A stretch of 64,000 nt of DNA from Symsagittifera roscoffensis. Lineage: Eukaryota; Xenacoelomorpha; Acoela; Convolutidae. This document shows positions 53,506 to 64,000 of this stretch, in pieces (the first letter of the stretch is position 1; every line of letters begins with the position of its first letter). The notes under the pieces are model-generated. The model made no database searches. It was not told where the DNA came from and saw nothing but the letters and a program-made list of their open reading frames with translations. Position numbers and translations under genes: made by a program. The stretch lies in assembly GCF_963678635.1 (NCBI RefSeq), contig NC_087065.1:26433254-26497253 (forward strand), read 5' to 3'.

Positions 53506-54039
53506 CGCTTTTTGCTTCGTAATGCTCAGGAAATCTTCTCACTTGTCTAACACTCAAGAAATACTTTTACCAGATAAGTTCTCAAGAAGTACTTTTACCA
53601 GATAAACAATCAAGAAGTGCCTTTCGCCGGTAACAATTGCGGAATACTTGGTGATGCTCTTCGTTCTGTAACTCGTACACTTAAGTTTGGTTATCGTTGT
53701 TAGTGATTCAAAATCAATCTGAAAACAAGCTGAATTTTAGACCAAAAATGTTTTGCTCATGACCAATCAAAACTTCCCCATTTTGCACGTTTAAAACGTT
53801 ATTCGAACAATCTCTGATAAATTGATTCAAATAGGTATTAAAATCATGCATGTCCATTTATGTTTTAGCACCATAAAATTTAGATAAAAATTTTTTTCGA
53901 TTGCCATGCCAGTTATACTAAAACCTATTTTCCTTACGCGTGCCCCCTTTTACCTAGCTCAAGACCCTCGCGCCCATTCAAGATCCAGCCCCCAACTCGA
54001 GACCCCTGTGTCCACCCGAGACTCAGGCAATACTCAATT
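53506..54039 (-). other. Spacer before the 3' polyprotein of element B
   Basis: About 530 bp without coding similarity, in the same position as the A spacer. It contains a three-unit 28-bp repeat next to the following ORF. Confidence 0.45.
53554..53637. repeat. Three 28-bp tandem units upstream of the B 3' polyprotein
   Basis: TCAAGAA starts units at 53554, 53582 and 53610; units 1 and 2 share TACTTTTACCAGATAA, unit 3 is diverged. They lie 50-130 bp upstream of the ATG at 53505. Confidence 0.75.
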
Positions 54040-54440
54040 AGTACTTCTTATAAAGATGTATCATTATCTTTTTTTCTGCGAAGACCACGTGCAGGATAGC
54101 GTATAGTTCCCTAGGGTTCAATCTGCCCCTGTTTGGGTCGTAGACTGGCATTGAAACCTGTTTTATGCCTCATTCTACTAGAAAATCCCTCAATCGTGTC
54201 AAGGCCAGCATCACGTGCTCATGATCTACCACATTTCTCTCACTGAGTCCTGTCACCAAAAATCATAGGTATCTGCCAGGAACCTGTGAAACTGAAGGAG
54301 GAAGTGCCGCCAGGCCTCCCAATCCTGGTCTCTGTCTGAACAGAAACTCCACAATTTGGTATTCTCTCTTAAAATTGGCCTCCAATCTGGTGTTGAAACT
54401 CATATTCACTGCTCTTATGTGACAAGATTAAGTCATTGTC
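54040..54440 (-). pseudogene. Element B macro domain (TARG1/Poa1-like), broken
   Basis: Read in minus-strand frames, this stretch aligns along its whole length with the A macro domain: TDNDLILS, QFKREYQIVEFLFRQRPG, GGLAALPP, GRYL and FLVTGL (a TGA between), ALTRLRDFLVE, QVSMPVYDPN and LYAILHVVFAEKK. Two in-frame stops and one frame change. The Lys of the A LVTK strand is Gly here. Conservation in two diverged elements argues that the domain belongs to the lineage. Confidence 0.65.
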
Positions 54441-54489
54441 CGTGATTAGGGTGTTTTCCGATTACTCGTTTGTTATTTCGAACTTGGTC

Positions 54490-55219
54490 TAGAAGTTTCT
54501 TCCAATTGTAGGCTCGACTTTTTCTTGATCCAGATCGAGTCCGCTAGTCTCTCTAATTTCCCTGAGTGTCTTTATCATTAAGTTCTTGGGGTGGGTAAGT
54601 CCTACCCCCATTCCCCGGACAAAAATATTTATCGACGTCCTAGTCGATGGTACTGGACTCAAGTTGCCGGGTGGTATGTCTAATGGTCACTCTGTCGCTG
54701 TCCAACGAAACAATGAGTTCCTTCCTCTCGCGTGTTTCCCTGCTGATATGTCTACTTGTAGGATGCTTTGTATTTCCTTCTCGTCCGCCTGCAGACCATG
54801 AATCCACTCTAGAATTCTCAAGTTTGTGTTATTCTTTCTTTCTACTCACTCTGTTCTAGATCCACTTCTTTTTCTGGCACGGTATGGTCCTCCCGCCACG
54901 AGTGCTCACTGTCGTTGATGATCTGCCACTCTTCATCTACCACCACGTCGCCCATGCTCATCATATCTGCTCCTATTTCGTCTGTCTGTATTTTGTCAAT
55001 TAAGAAGTCATCGCCGTATCTGTTGTACCTCAGGCTTGTCTTTTTGCGCCCGCCCCATCTTGTTTCCATGGTTGTAACCATTTTGGCAGCTCGGACTGCT
55101 CTGGTTGATTCCAGTCCTCTTCTGCGAAAGAGCCTTCGTCCGAGCCTACCTCTATCTTTACAATGTCGTCCATACTCATGTTCTCGTTGCCATCGTTTTT
55201 CTCTCTGGTGCTTTCTCAT
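54490..55219 (-). pseudogene. Element B region between integrase and macro domain
   Basis: ORF 55219-54842 is charged and disordered, as in A. Further on, 54640-54590 reads NIFVRGMGVGLTHPKNL, the conserved motif shared with A at 42725-42780. Family unknown. Confidence 0.5.
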
Positions 55220-56335
55220 TCACCTCACATGCCGGTTCCACCACTAGATACTCATGTCGTTCCATGTTCTGTGGCACGCACCAATCTTCAGGTGATGGGA
55301 TATGAGGCTTCAGATTCTCATAGTGCGCGGCGCGCCCTTTGCTCAAGCGGTAGAATCTACCCTGCTGGTGCACCTCTGTTACCATGAACGGTCCTCTCCA
55401 TTTCTTCAATAACTTCTTTGATCCTTTTGAGGTATGACATTCTGGAAAACCCAGACATATTCTCCCATTGCATGTGGTTTCGCTTTGATTGAAGTGTTTT
55501 CTCATCGTACTTCCTCCGTTGTCTCTTTCGTGCTTGGGCTGTAATCCTTCTGCATAGTACGCTCAACTCCTGTTGTCTCTTGATTGCTTCCTTCACATAT
55601 GCTTGAGGTGATGTTTTCTGCCCTTCGTTTTCTGGGTAGGAGAATTTCAGAGGGATTGCTCTCTCCCTGCCTGTTAGCATCATGAAAGGACTGATCCCCG
55701 TTGTTGAGTGTTGTTTGCTATTGTACGCTCCAACTGCTTGCAGCAAATATTTGTCCCAGTCCGTCATATATCTCGAACAAAATACCCTGAGCATATTCAC
55801 CAGCGTTCTGTTTTGTCTTATCACTAGACCATTCGTATTAACACGGTATTCCTTTGGTCATTTTGGTGGAGTGATCTATGATTACTAGTATCTGGTTATA
55901 TCCCGAGTCTGTCATGCAGATTTTATGGTGGTCTATCTGCACAACCTCATTGAATTCTGAGCTTTCCATTGATTTGAGAGGGAACTTCATCTTCCTTGGG
56001 TCTTTTACTTGTAGGCACGAGAAGCATGCGTTCACACAACTCTCGCAAATTTTCCTCATTCCAGGCCAATCAAATCGATATAGTATTCTTTGTTGCACCT
56101 TGTCTATTCCTTGATGTCCCATCTGATCATGTGATCTGATTAGCACTTGTGTTTGATATAGCTGCGGTAACATAATGGGATTATGTTTGTGCAGTATTTT
56201 CTCCTCGTCTCTTCTCCTGCAGGCCACCACACCGTCCGCTGTGTGGTAGAGTAATTCCTTACATTCCTTGTCGAAAAGATTTTGTAGCTGTCCTCCCCCA
56301 GATCTCATTTTTCCTTTACTCTCGTTCGGATCCAT
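55176..56335 (-). pseudogene. Element B integrase with internal deletion
   Basis: ORF 56335-55838 has HDQMGHQGIDKV...FDWPGMRK...CFSCLQVK (zinc domain) and VVQIDHHK (first catalytic Asp). ORF 55824-55357 resumes just at NGLVIRQNR, where the catalytic Glu position reads Ile, and ORF 55505-55176 has KLLKKWRGPFMVTEVH (GPF module). About 65-70 codons present in A, including the second Asp (FQSDN), are missing at ~55830. Inactive. Confidence 0.82.
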
Positions 56336-57444
56336 TTGGAGAGGTTGCTTGTCATTTTGTCGTTTCTCTTATCAGGTCCGATAGCCTGTACCTCACATCG
56401 ACGTGCTCCTTTATTATCATCCTCTGTTTGTTCAGTTCTACCGGATTGTGGATATCGTCTTTAAGCTTGACGCATACTATCCCTCTCAAGACCTCCCTAT
56501 CACCTTCCGGCTCCAGATTCGTCCTGATGTTTGAACTGCATGATAGTTACCTGAAAGGTTTTCTTGACGCCGCTATCACTTCTAGATCTTCTCCTCCGTT
56601 CACGTCATGATGCTCAGAGTTGTATGCTCCGGATAAGGGTTCAGTCTGCAATTCCCTGTCCTGATACTATCTTTTTTCTTCAGCTAATATCTTGCAGAGG
56701 CTGTCTTGCTCACCATCACTTTCCACTGAAACTTTGTCCCAATCTTCTGACTCCCGGATAAATTTTCCTCCTCACCTTCCTTCTCTTGTCCACTCCACCG
56801 ACCCTTGATCTAGTCCGAGATCTTCAACTTCTTCTTCAAACGACGTTTTTTTCTCCGTAGCGTTGTTTGCTTGAGTATGTCTTCCGGGATATTCTCGACT
56901 AATGTTCGTACCACCTCTTTGTTCTCCGATTTTCAGTGAGTTTTCATCGCTTAAGACCTCCTTCCTTCTCATTATTGTGATTCGTGGTTCATAATTTCTT
57001 CTGGTTGAGACCACGGGTTTGTCATCAGCCAGCTTTTTAAGCAATGTCATCAATTCCTGTCCTACTGTTGCCTTCCCTGTTTGAACCTTTTGTTTTTAGC
57101 GTCTCTCTGACTATCTTTCATTTCAGCAAAACTTCCATCGGCATCCCGGATTTTCTGTTCAGAATTGTCGTTTCCCGACGCTCAGTAGGTAATTCAGGGT
57201 GGTCTTCTATGGGCTTGCCTGACTTGTCGAGCCATCTCGTGAGCGGTAGGCTATCGTACGTTTCCTTGTCCATGAATGAGAATATATCTTTTATCTCAGG
57301 CCTGTCGGACTCCCTCTGTTCTTGCTTCTCGTAGAATTCCGTTTTCTTGCTTAAGCTGTCGGCCTTTTGGTGTTTATCTCACGTCCTGTGCTCAATAATC
57401 AAAATGTAACAATCCAGTCGTACTATCCATCTCCCGATGTAGCT
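56336..57444 (-). pseudogene. Element B pol linker
   Basis: Between RNase H and integrase; frames broken. A short segment resembles the A linker (FLDKETYDKLP-like near 57285). ORF 57053-56772 is Glu/Lys/Arg-rich. No domain recognised. Confidence 0.4.
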
Positions 57445-57744
57445 TTAGTCTATTGAGTACGTCTTCAGCCAACTAAGAGCCCTGTTGTCTACCCGTAGTT
57501 TAAAAGGCTCACTGCCCAGATACGCCCTGTACTTTTCCACAAAGGTGACTACCGCAAACATCCTCGCTTTGTTTGTCCCATACTTCATTTCCGTGTCGCT
57601 CAAGACTTTGCTTCCGTAGGCGATCGGTCTCAAGACAGTCTTCCCGATCCGTTTCCGTTCTTGATGGAGTATGCCAGAGAACGCGACCACCGATGCGTCT
57701 GTGTCCAGTACGTACATTCCCTTCTCTGTTGGCCTTCCTAGCAC
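57445..57744 (-). pseudogene. Element B RNase H region
   Basis: 99 aa: MYVLDTDASVVAFSGILHQE with the first catalytic Asp, then YGSKVLSDTEMKYGTNKARM and FKLRVDNRALSWLKTY. Both the first and later conserved Asp positions are present; A matches closely. Confidence 0.8.
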
Positions 57745-57949
57745 AGGAGCTTCACAAAATTCTTTTTTTTAAACGATTCTTCCGCCGCGTTATTCCACGT
57801 GATCGTCTTTCATTTATGCCTCATGAGCTGTTGCATCGGATATACTTAATCCGCAGGGCCCTTGATGAATTCTCAGTTTTAGTTGTCGAAACCCAGAAAA
57901 CTCATCAATTGCTGTTCAGTTTTTGGTGACTTCCTGGTCAGAACTGCTT

Positions 57950-58438
57950 CTACGGAATCTGGTTTGGTCGGATGCCATGTTTATCTACCATCCCCCCCAG
58001 GTATTTTATCGAGTCCTTTAAAATCTCACTTTTCGAGGGTTTAAATTCAGTCATGCCCTTTTCACGTATACAAATACTTCGTCCAGTCGCTCCATGTGGT
58101 CCCTCTAGGGTAGGTGTCGCGACCACCACGTCGTCCACGTAACACATCACCAAGTTGCCATATTTCTTTGTCACACTTGTTAGTGCCTGTGCCATTAGTC
58201 GCTGAAATGTGGCTGTCGCGTTGCAGAGGCCAAAGGGCATCCTCTTCCATTGGAACAGCTTCACCTTGCAAGCAAACTCCGTTTTAACCCTACCTTGTTT
58301 CCTAAGCGGCACCTGCCAAAAGGCCGACCCCAGATCAAGAGTTGTGAAAAGTTTTGCATCGCTCAATTTTGAAAGACTTTCATCTTTTCTAGGTAAGGGA
58401 TAGGCACCGTGACGGAGTTCAGTTATGGAAAGTTGCAA
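57950..58438 (-). pseudogene. Element B reverse transcriptase
   Basis: 162 aa with TTLDLGSAFWQVPLRKQ, PFGLCNATATFQRLMAQ and MCYVDDVVVATPTLE, all as in Ty3/Gypsy RT and close to A. The thumb ends KYLGGMVDKHGI before a frame break. Confidence 0.88.
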
Positions 58439-58439
58439 C

Positions 58440-59035
58440 AGATTCTCAAATGATCTCCTTTCTTTTTTGCCATCACTAATCGTCTGGATTGTTCTATCAT
58501 ATCATACTCAAGTAAGGTTTCTATCTCTTTTCTACTTGCATCCATTTTGTTTGGGGTCATGCGCCTCGCCCCCTCCCTGTGCGGTACTGGCGACTCCTCT
58601 AATTCTATTTCATGTTCAATGAAATTACAGCACCCGATGTCCGCTTTATGTCTAAAAAAATATCCTGATTCCTATCTAGAATGTCCATGACGGCTCCGAG
58701 CTGTTCGTTCGTATTTTGACCCTTAACAGTTCAATTTCTGGTAATACTGGTTTATCCATTTCCAAATCCTCCTGTGTGGGTCTGTCTGGGAAACTCGAAC
58801 AGCTCGAAAGTCCATCGTCGGTTTCTGACTTAAGTGAACTTATAAGACCCAATGAAATTTTTATTTTTTTTTTCAATCTGCTCAGGATACAAATCTTGTC
58901 CTTGTGATTCGGACAATAAAGAACTTCATACATTTTAACATTTTTTGTCAATTCATATCTAGTTTTCACCGGCAGTGCGTGTCCCAGCTCCGAGCCTCTC
59001 TGGATTTTGATCGGTATATCAAGAGTTTTCAGCAA
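58440..59035 (-). pseudogene. Element B pre-RT region and RT N-terminus
   Basis: ORF 59035-58676 matches the segment before RT in A, including SETDDGLSSCSSFPDRP. Between 58676 and 58440 the frame is broken, but HREGARRMTPNKM and LVMAKKKG of RT block 1-2 can be read. Confidence 0.6.
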
Positions 59036-59109
59036 AACACTGACGCAGAGTCCACTCTCGGTGATCGAGAATGGTCTACCTAAAATAGCAGCACTTTGGC
59101 TTTTAGGAC

Positions 59110-59162
59110 TCTACTATTCTAATATTCTACTGCGGAGCATAGTAGAATAGTAGGATAGTAGA
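59110..59162. repeat. Imperfect palindrome of TAGTAGAA-type simple sequence
   Basis: TCTACTATTCTAATATTCTA pairs with the reverse of TAGAATAGTAGGATAGTAGA, ~23-bp arms around a GCGGAG centre with a few mismatches. It interrupts element B between protease and RT and is absent from A. Confidence 0.7.
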
Positions 59163-59325
59163 TTCTACTTATTATTGCGGCATTTTTCTTTTTCAACATC
59201 ACCCTTCCACTCAAGAAAACAGGAGCTGTATTTTCATTCGCAATTGTCAAAATTCCGGTTTAATTACTTACTTCCTTTCCGAATTTTGAATCCTGAAAAT
59301 CGCATTGTTGAGATCAATCGTTACA

Positions 59326-60061
59326 TCAAAATTCCCGAAATCTCTGTCTAAAACAAAATTGATTTGACTCATCTGGATTTTCCACAACCAGAAAACTCAT
59401 CCACAGGTTGCGTTCCCCCAAATTCAGAGCTATTATTGAGGTTCTTCCAAGAACCCTCAAGGCTCCTTTGTTTGCTGTTGACAGCCATATCCTTGAGTCT
59501 ATCAGATCCCTTTTGTAGAATCCCAATCTTCTCCATGCTTCTATTGGTATCACACTCAAGGCAGCTCCCGTATCCAACAGCCCTCGTAATTGGGTCTTTT
59601 TTTTCCGCTTATGTCTAGTACTTGTGCGGATACATCTGCCTCTGTTTCCAAGTGCTTGGCATCTTCTTCTAGCATGGCACGCATGGTACAATGCCCAATC
59701 GATCTCACTTTGAGTTCTTCTCGACCCATGTAGATACGACCGGCTTGATCTTCGTCACACGTTATCATTGTATTCGTGTAGATCTTAATTCCATCAATAT
59801 TCAACATGGTCTCATATGGACCATAGGCTTCTGTGTATCTGCTGTCTATACTCATTGATTTTCCACCCCCTCTCTCGTGAGTAATGCTCTAGGTGTTTTC
59901 GAATGAGTTTGTGAGCTGATTGAGCGCAGATAGTCAGCATATTCATCTAAAAGCATCAATATTTGGTCGCTTGGGTTACTCAGATTTCTCGTTACTTCAT
60001 GTCCGCCAACCGTGATAATTGACATGATTCTCGCCCCAATATTTGTTATTCCAATCACCAA
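59326..60061 (-). pseudogene. Element B retropepsin region
   Basis: ORF 60061-59852 matches the stretch before the protease in A (VTRNLSNPSDQILMLLDEYA). ORFs 59855-59556 and 59691-59326 hold GREELKVRSIGH and LLDTGAALSVIPIEAW (catalytic DTG), then LVVENPDESNQF. In A the equivalent of the frame break near 59600 is intact. Confidence 0.72.
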
Positions 60062-60206
60062 TTTCGACGTGGTGCAGTTGCTCTTGACCGTCAGATTGTC
60101 ACTCGTCTCGGGTTTCCGTGTTGCTATTGAGATTGTCTCGTTCCTCTGTTACTTTTCTTTTTCCTGCTTCAGCCTTTTTCGATTTCTTTTGTCATCAAGC
60201 CTTATT

Positions 60207-60954
60207 TTACTTTGTTGCTGCTTTCTCGTATATTAATCCTTGTGAATTTTTCGTGTTAGCCTCTCCGGCATCTCTCTCTTCGGTCACGGCCTTCATTGAT
60301 ATTTTCGTTAACTCACCACTTGTCATCTCCTTGTTCAGCAAGTCGTTCTCAGCTTGTATATTCCTGGTATTCTTCACCGCATCAAGTGCTAACTTGTGTT
60401 TTGGGTGATTCTGATTCTTTACTGCTTCCCAAAACAGTGGACAGTCCAATCTAAAGTGGCCTTCTTGATTGCAGAAAAATCACCTCGCGCCTATCTTAAT
60501 AACCAAGCCCTTATAAAACTCTTGTTTGTAAGAGGTGAAATCCGCTACGTGGTAATCTGCTGAGCCACATGACCTCCGTTTGCCATGTCGCCCTCGGCTT
60601 GTACCACGACCACCTCTGTTGTTGGCTTCCTCCTTGCAGGTTCCTACTGTCTGAAAATGAGTATTTCTTCGGTTTCATTAATATGTACCTTCTAGACTTC
60701 TGTCTCATCTCTTCTGGGGTTTGCGCATTATCGTTCGATGGCGTGTAGTAAGCTGCCAAAATTGTTCTCAGGTCGTCATTTTTCACCCCGTCAATGAATT
60801 TCGATGCAATGCTAAAATTTCTCCTTATAGTTGATTCTTCTGGATCGCTTCTTCTTCGTAAGCTCTCTAGATCATCCAGGAAGCGATCAATCGATTCCTC
60901 ATCTCTGTGTCTCCTTTTCTCAAATCTCATCATGGCTCGGTGCCCTCTCAACAC
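60207..60954 (-). pseudogene. Element B gag C-terminal part and zinc knuckle
   Basis: ORF 60954-60511 continues the gag domain (RRHRDEESIDRFLDDLESLR, RNFSIASKFIDGVKNDDL), aligning with element A. Near 60475-60440 a knuckle CNQEGHFRLDC follows a TGA where the first Cys is expected. ORF 60449-60207 is a charged linker. About 10-15 gag residues are lost between 60969 and 60954. Confidence 0.6.
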
Positions 60955-60968
60955 GGATCCGAATCAGT

Positions 60969-62317
60969 TCAGCAAAATTTCAAAAATCTTGTCCGCCGTG
61001 TCACGTTCCTCTTCCTTCTTGGCCACCACGCACCACGTCTTTCATCATTTAGGATGTCTTGATCAAGGTGTAGTCTCAATACCTCAACCCAGGTATCTAT
61101 GAAACCATCCGAGTCATCTTTGAATTCCTCTGGCTTCATGAAAATTTTTCTCTGTTTACCTCCTTCTCTATCGCTCAACGCTGTGTTCCTTGTGGCGAAT
61201 GCTTCAAGTGTCCTGTTCATCATTTCCCAAGTATTTGCCCATGTCATGGCATCAGGTGTTACACTCGTGTGTGTTCTCGAGTCCCTTGGTATCCTTGCTG
61301 AGTTCGGCACTCCACCTTTCATGGCCGTTTTGCTTATCCCCGATCTCTTGTTGTTGTTGATCTGAGGTAATGTAGTAGATTCCTGTTTCTTGCGTTGAGG
61401 TTCCACAAAGTCAAACCTTGCTCCGATTACCTTTTCTGTTTTGTCTGATACCGTTTTCTCTTGAGCAAAAGAGTTTCTCAAGAGTGCATCCAATTTGGCT
61501 TGTATGGCACAAGAACTCTCTGCTTGGTCTCTGTTCATTGTGTCCAATCTCGTCTCTAGACTCCATAACTTCTCGTTTACGGTCTCATACCGCCTTTTAA
61601 TTTCCTCCATATTTCTCTTGATATGTTTCTCCCGCTCCTTGTCTGTTGTCTCCACTTTGTTCGCCATCTGTTGTAGCTCTTCTTCTGTGGCTCTCGCTAA
61701 AGCAAAGTAGTTGTCCAGATTCTCATTTTTTTTATGTCGAAGTTCCTTCTTTAGTTCCTGGTGGTTCTCCTCGCTGGGCTTTAGCTTTTTGTTTATCTGT
61801 TCCAACTTTGACATCAAGTCTTCAACTCAACTAGTGGTATTATCGATTCTGCTGCTTGCACATTTTCGTGACCCGCTGCTCCCTCTATGGATTCCTCTTT
61901 CCCCTGGCCAGCTTCTGTGATTATTGTGGAAACTGTACCAAAAGTTTTGCTCCTTTCGGTCCCTGTTGTCACATCCTTCTGCTCTCTCGGTTTTACTCCG
62001 ACCATCGCCGCAAGTTTTGCCATGAACGACGTTCGCTTCGTTTGCGAATCGTCCCTTATCGTTCCCGGTGTGTTGTTAGTGATTTCGTCTCCATTGCCTA
62101 TCGGTGAGAGCTCAATTGTCTTTGTTCCATGTTCTTCTACATTTGGCATAGGTGACGATTCCGTCGTTTTTCGTTCCAATCCATCTATGCTCTTCTCTGG
62201 CGTCTCAAAATCAATTTCCGTGTCGGGCACATTCATTTGATTAGTCTGCTTTTCTTCGGTCTTCTGCTCCTTGTTGCTTCTGGTGTTGACCATGTTAACT
62301 GAAATATTTTTTCTCAT
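60969..62317 (-). pseudogene. Element B gag N-terminal region with coiled coil
   Basis: ORF 62317-61814 (167 aa) is acidic, Ser/Thr/Glu-rich and disordered. ORF 61817-60969 (282 aa) has a long coiled coil (about residues 1-110: ELKKELRHKKNENLDNY, RNMEEIKRRYETVNEK), then a basic linker and the start of the gag domain (DDSDGFIDTWVEVLRLH). The ORFs overlap by 4 nt, suggesting one frameshift. Confidence 0.6.
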
Positions 62318-62638
62318 TACTCTGGGGTTTGTAGGTGTTTACTTCCCTTGTGTTAACTGTTGGTTTTGCTTAAGTCCTACCCCTCTCCTTTTCTTGTTCT
62401 CTTCATGATGTTGATTTACATTTTTCGTTTTTTTACAATTCCGACTATGTACAGGTGTTAATGTAAAAACGTAGTCAAAGTTTAAGAAAAGCCCCAATAC
62501 TTTTAAATGTTCAAACTGGTTAAAACGATTTCAGTCTAAAATCTATTCTACAATCCGAGTTAAAATTTTACTAATCCTAGTGTTCTTCCCGTTTCCCCGA
62601 AGCTATTTATTGACCTTAATGGTTTTTTAGTCCCTGTC

Positions 62639-62989
62639 TTAGGTTTTCGGATACTCAATCCACTATCCCACGATTTTTAGGTGCTGGGATACTTGTTTTA
62701 CTATCCGAGGATTTCAGGTGTTGGGATACTTAATTCACTATCCCAGGACTTTAGGTGTTGGGATACTTAATTTACTATTCCAGAGCTTTAGGTGTTGAAA
62801 TACTTAATTTACTATCCCAGAATTTTAGGTGTTGGGACCCTTAATTCACTATCCCAGGACTTTAGGTGTTGGGACCCTTAAATCACTATCCCAGGACTCA
62901 AGTTTTAAGACCCTTAAATCCTTATCCCAGGACTCAAGTGTTGGGAACCTTAAATCACTATCCCAGGACTCAGGTGTTGAAATTCTAAT
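62639..62989 (+). repeat. 37-bp minisatellite in the element B leader
   Basis: About 9.5 units of 37 bp with consensus blocks TTAGGTGTTGGGATACTTAA and TCACTATCCCAGGACT. It lies upstream of the B gag start, a position matching the CCCTCCG array upstream of A. Confidence 0.88.
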
Positions 62990-64000
62990 TTATTAGGGAA
63001 CATTATTTTCTATTTTGTTTATGATGAAGTGCTTTTCATTGTTTGTCAGTTGCTACAAAGGTCAAACTTGGTTACTACAAACAATGTCAAGTTATGTCAA
63101 TAAGCAATTCAAAGAAGTAAAATAATTGTTTTCCCTTGTGACTGAGTTGATTTTCCGAGTTGATTACGAAAGAACATGTCAAATCCAAACTTTGACATCA
63201 AATACGGCAAAAATCACCTCCAAATTACACATTCTGTTCTCTTTCGAAATTTTGGCTAGGCTTTTGCTGTTTTTCAGCTCGCTCTTCTCTAGTACTTTTT
63301 CTGTTTCAAATCATTAAGTAATGGCTCTCGGTCTTCCACACTGATGAAAATCAACTCACATTCATCTTCAATGCCCAAACCACCAGTCCCATGATAGTCG
63401 AAATCTTTATAATCCGTTTTACAGAATTGGCGGAAATTTACAGAATTGACAAGCTGAAATAAGATCAAATGGGTGTGTAGATTTTTTTTCACGGTGACTA
63501 CCGCAATTTTGATCTCCTTGGTCCCTCCTATTTGCACTATAAGCAGGGAGGTTGCTTGTTTTTAAAATCATCCAGTATCGGTCTTCCGCATTTATGAATG
63601 TCATATTTTGAAAGCCTTGTCGACTTCATAGCCCAAACCACTAGTCACGCGATAGTGAAAGCAGGTTTCATTCTCGTTTTGAAAATGAACCAGCTATTTA
63701 GCTAAATGAACTTGCTCATTGCCTTTTCCGTGAACGAAGTTGGCGTCTTTTTTTTCTGCTTAATCCTTTCATCATAATTTAGTCTGATTGAACTGTTCCA
63801 ACAAAAACAATTAGTCCGGTCGAGATATTGGAGTCACTTTTTTTCAGTCAAGACGCTATCCTCCTTTTAATTGGGGGTCGTTTCACCCTTTAGTCTTGTG
63901 TTTCTCTTCTCACAATAATTCTTTCCGTCAAACTCATGTCGTCATCAAGCCCTGGAATGAATTGCAAGTCAAACACGAAAAAATTTCGGGGCAAACAATG
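62990..64000. other. Right end of window, no gene seen
   Basis: AT-rich non-coding sequence upstream of element B; apart from the short direct repeat nothing is recognisable. It could include the B 5' LTR. Confidence 0.4.
63330..63660 (+). repeat. Diverged direct repeat of ~80 bp
   Basis: 63330-63405 and 63577-63660 share CGGTCTTCC, GCCCAAACCAC and a GATAGT-AAA end in the same order, with ~245-bp spacing. Confidence 0.5.

Larger units (their letters stand above)
47471..62317 (-). mobile_element. Element B: second member of the same macro/SGNH retroelement lineage
   Basis: Minus-strand element with the same module order as element A and clear protein similarity throughout, but different enough to be a separate family. 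It is >=14.8 kb from the gag start to the gap. Frames are more broken than in A, and integrase has lost its centre. It extends ~2.5 kb further into the 3' polyprotein than A does before the gap. No LTRs found. Confidence 0.83.

Noticed and set aside
62639-62989. CRISPR-like array
   Set aside because: Contiguous 37-bp units without spacers, in a eukaryotic genome; it is a minisatellite.

Overview
The window is nuclear DNA of an animal (metazoan). It is AT-rich and holds two spliced host genes that read as WDR37 and Rab8. Nearly all introns are GT-AG, with one GC-AG. There are long repeat-filled introns, an endonuclease-bearing non-LTR retrotransposon and two very large Ty3/Gypsy-like retroelements. 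The phylum cannot be fixed from the sequence alone. A 200-base run of N (47271-47470) marks an assembly gap.

Layout. 1-18 kb: a WDR37 orthologue on the minus strand, eight coding exons, with exon 2 present in three nearly identical tandem copies (~1.9 kb units, each carrying a GATA microsatellite). Its introns hold a ~165 bp higher-order satellite, dispersed repeats and a MITE candidate. 19.4-26.4 kb: a Rab8-type small GTPase on the minus strand, four coding exons, with a decayed APE-type non-LTR element in its large intron. 26.5-30.5 kb: an APE-less non-LTR retrotransposon with a PHD finger, reverse transcriptase and a restriction-like endonuclease, ending ~130 bp upstream of the Rab8 start, plus a truncated second copy beside it. 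30.5-34 kb: non-coding sequence rich in a CCCTCCG motif, possibly the leader of the next element.

34-47.3 kb (element A, plus) and 62.3-47.5 kb (element B, minus) are two diverged, mutation-riddled members of one retroelement lineage facing tail to tail across the gap. Each has gag, aspartic protease, reverse transcriptase, RNase H and integrase in Ty3/Gypsy order. Each then continues for many kilobases past integrase, with the same extra modules in the same order: a macro domain most like TARG1/Poa1, a non-coding spacer, a helical plus coiled-coil region, an SGNH (GDSL-type) hydrolase domain, a linker, a second SGNH-like block with a GSND/GMND motif, and a long helical protein of unknown function. 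This conserved macro plus SGNH 3' module is the most unusual content of the window.

How the parts relate. WDR37 and Rab8 lie head to tail on the minus strand and appear to be ordinary host genes. Their introns share dispersed repeat families. The retroelements have filled the region upstream of Rab8. Both large elements are broken by stops, frameshifts or deletions, but comparing A with B shows which features are shared. All product assignments rest on motif reading and remembered family patterns; no database search was run.
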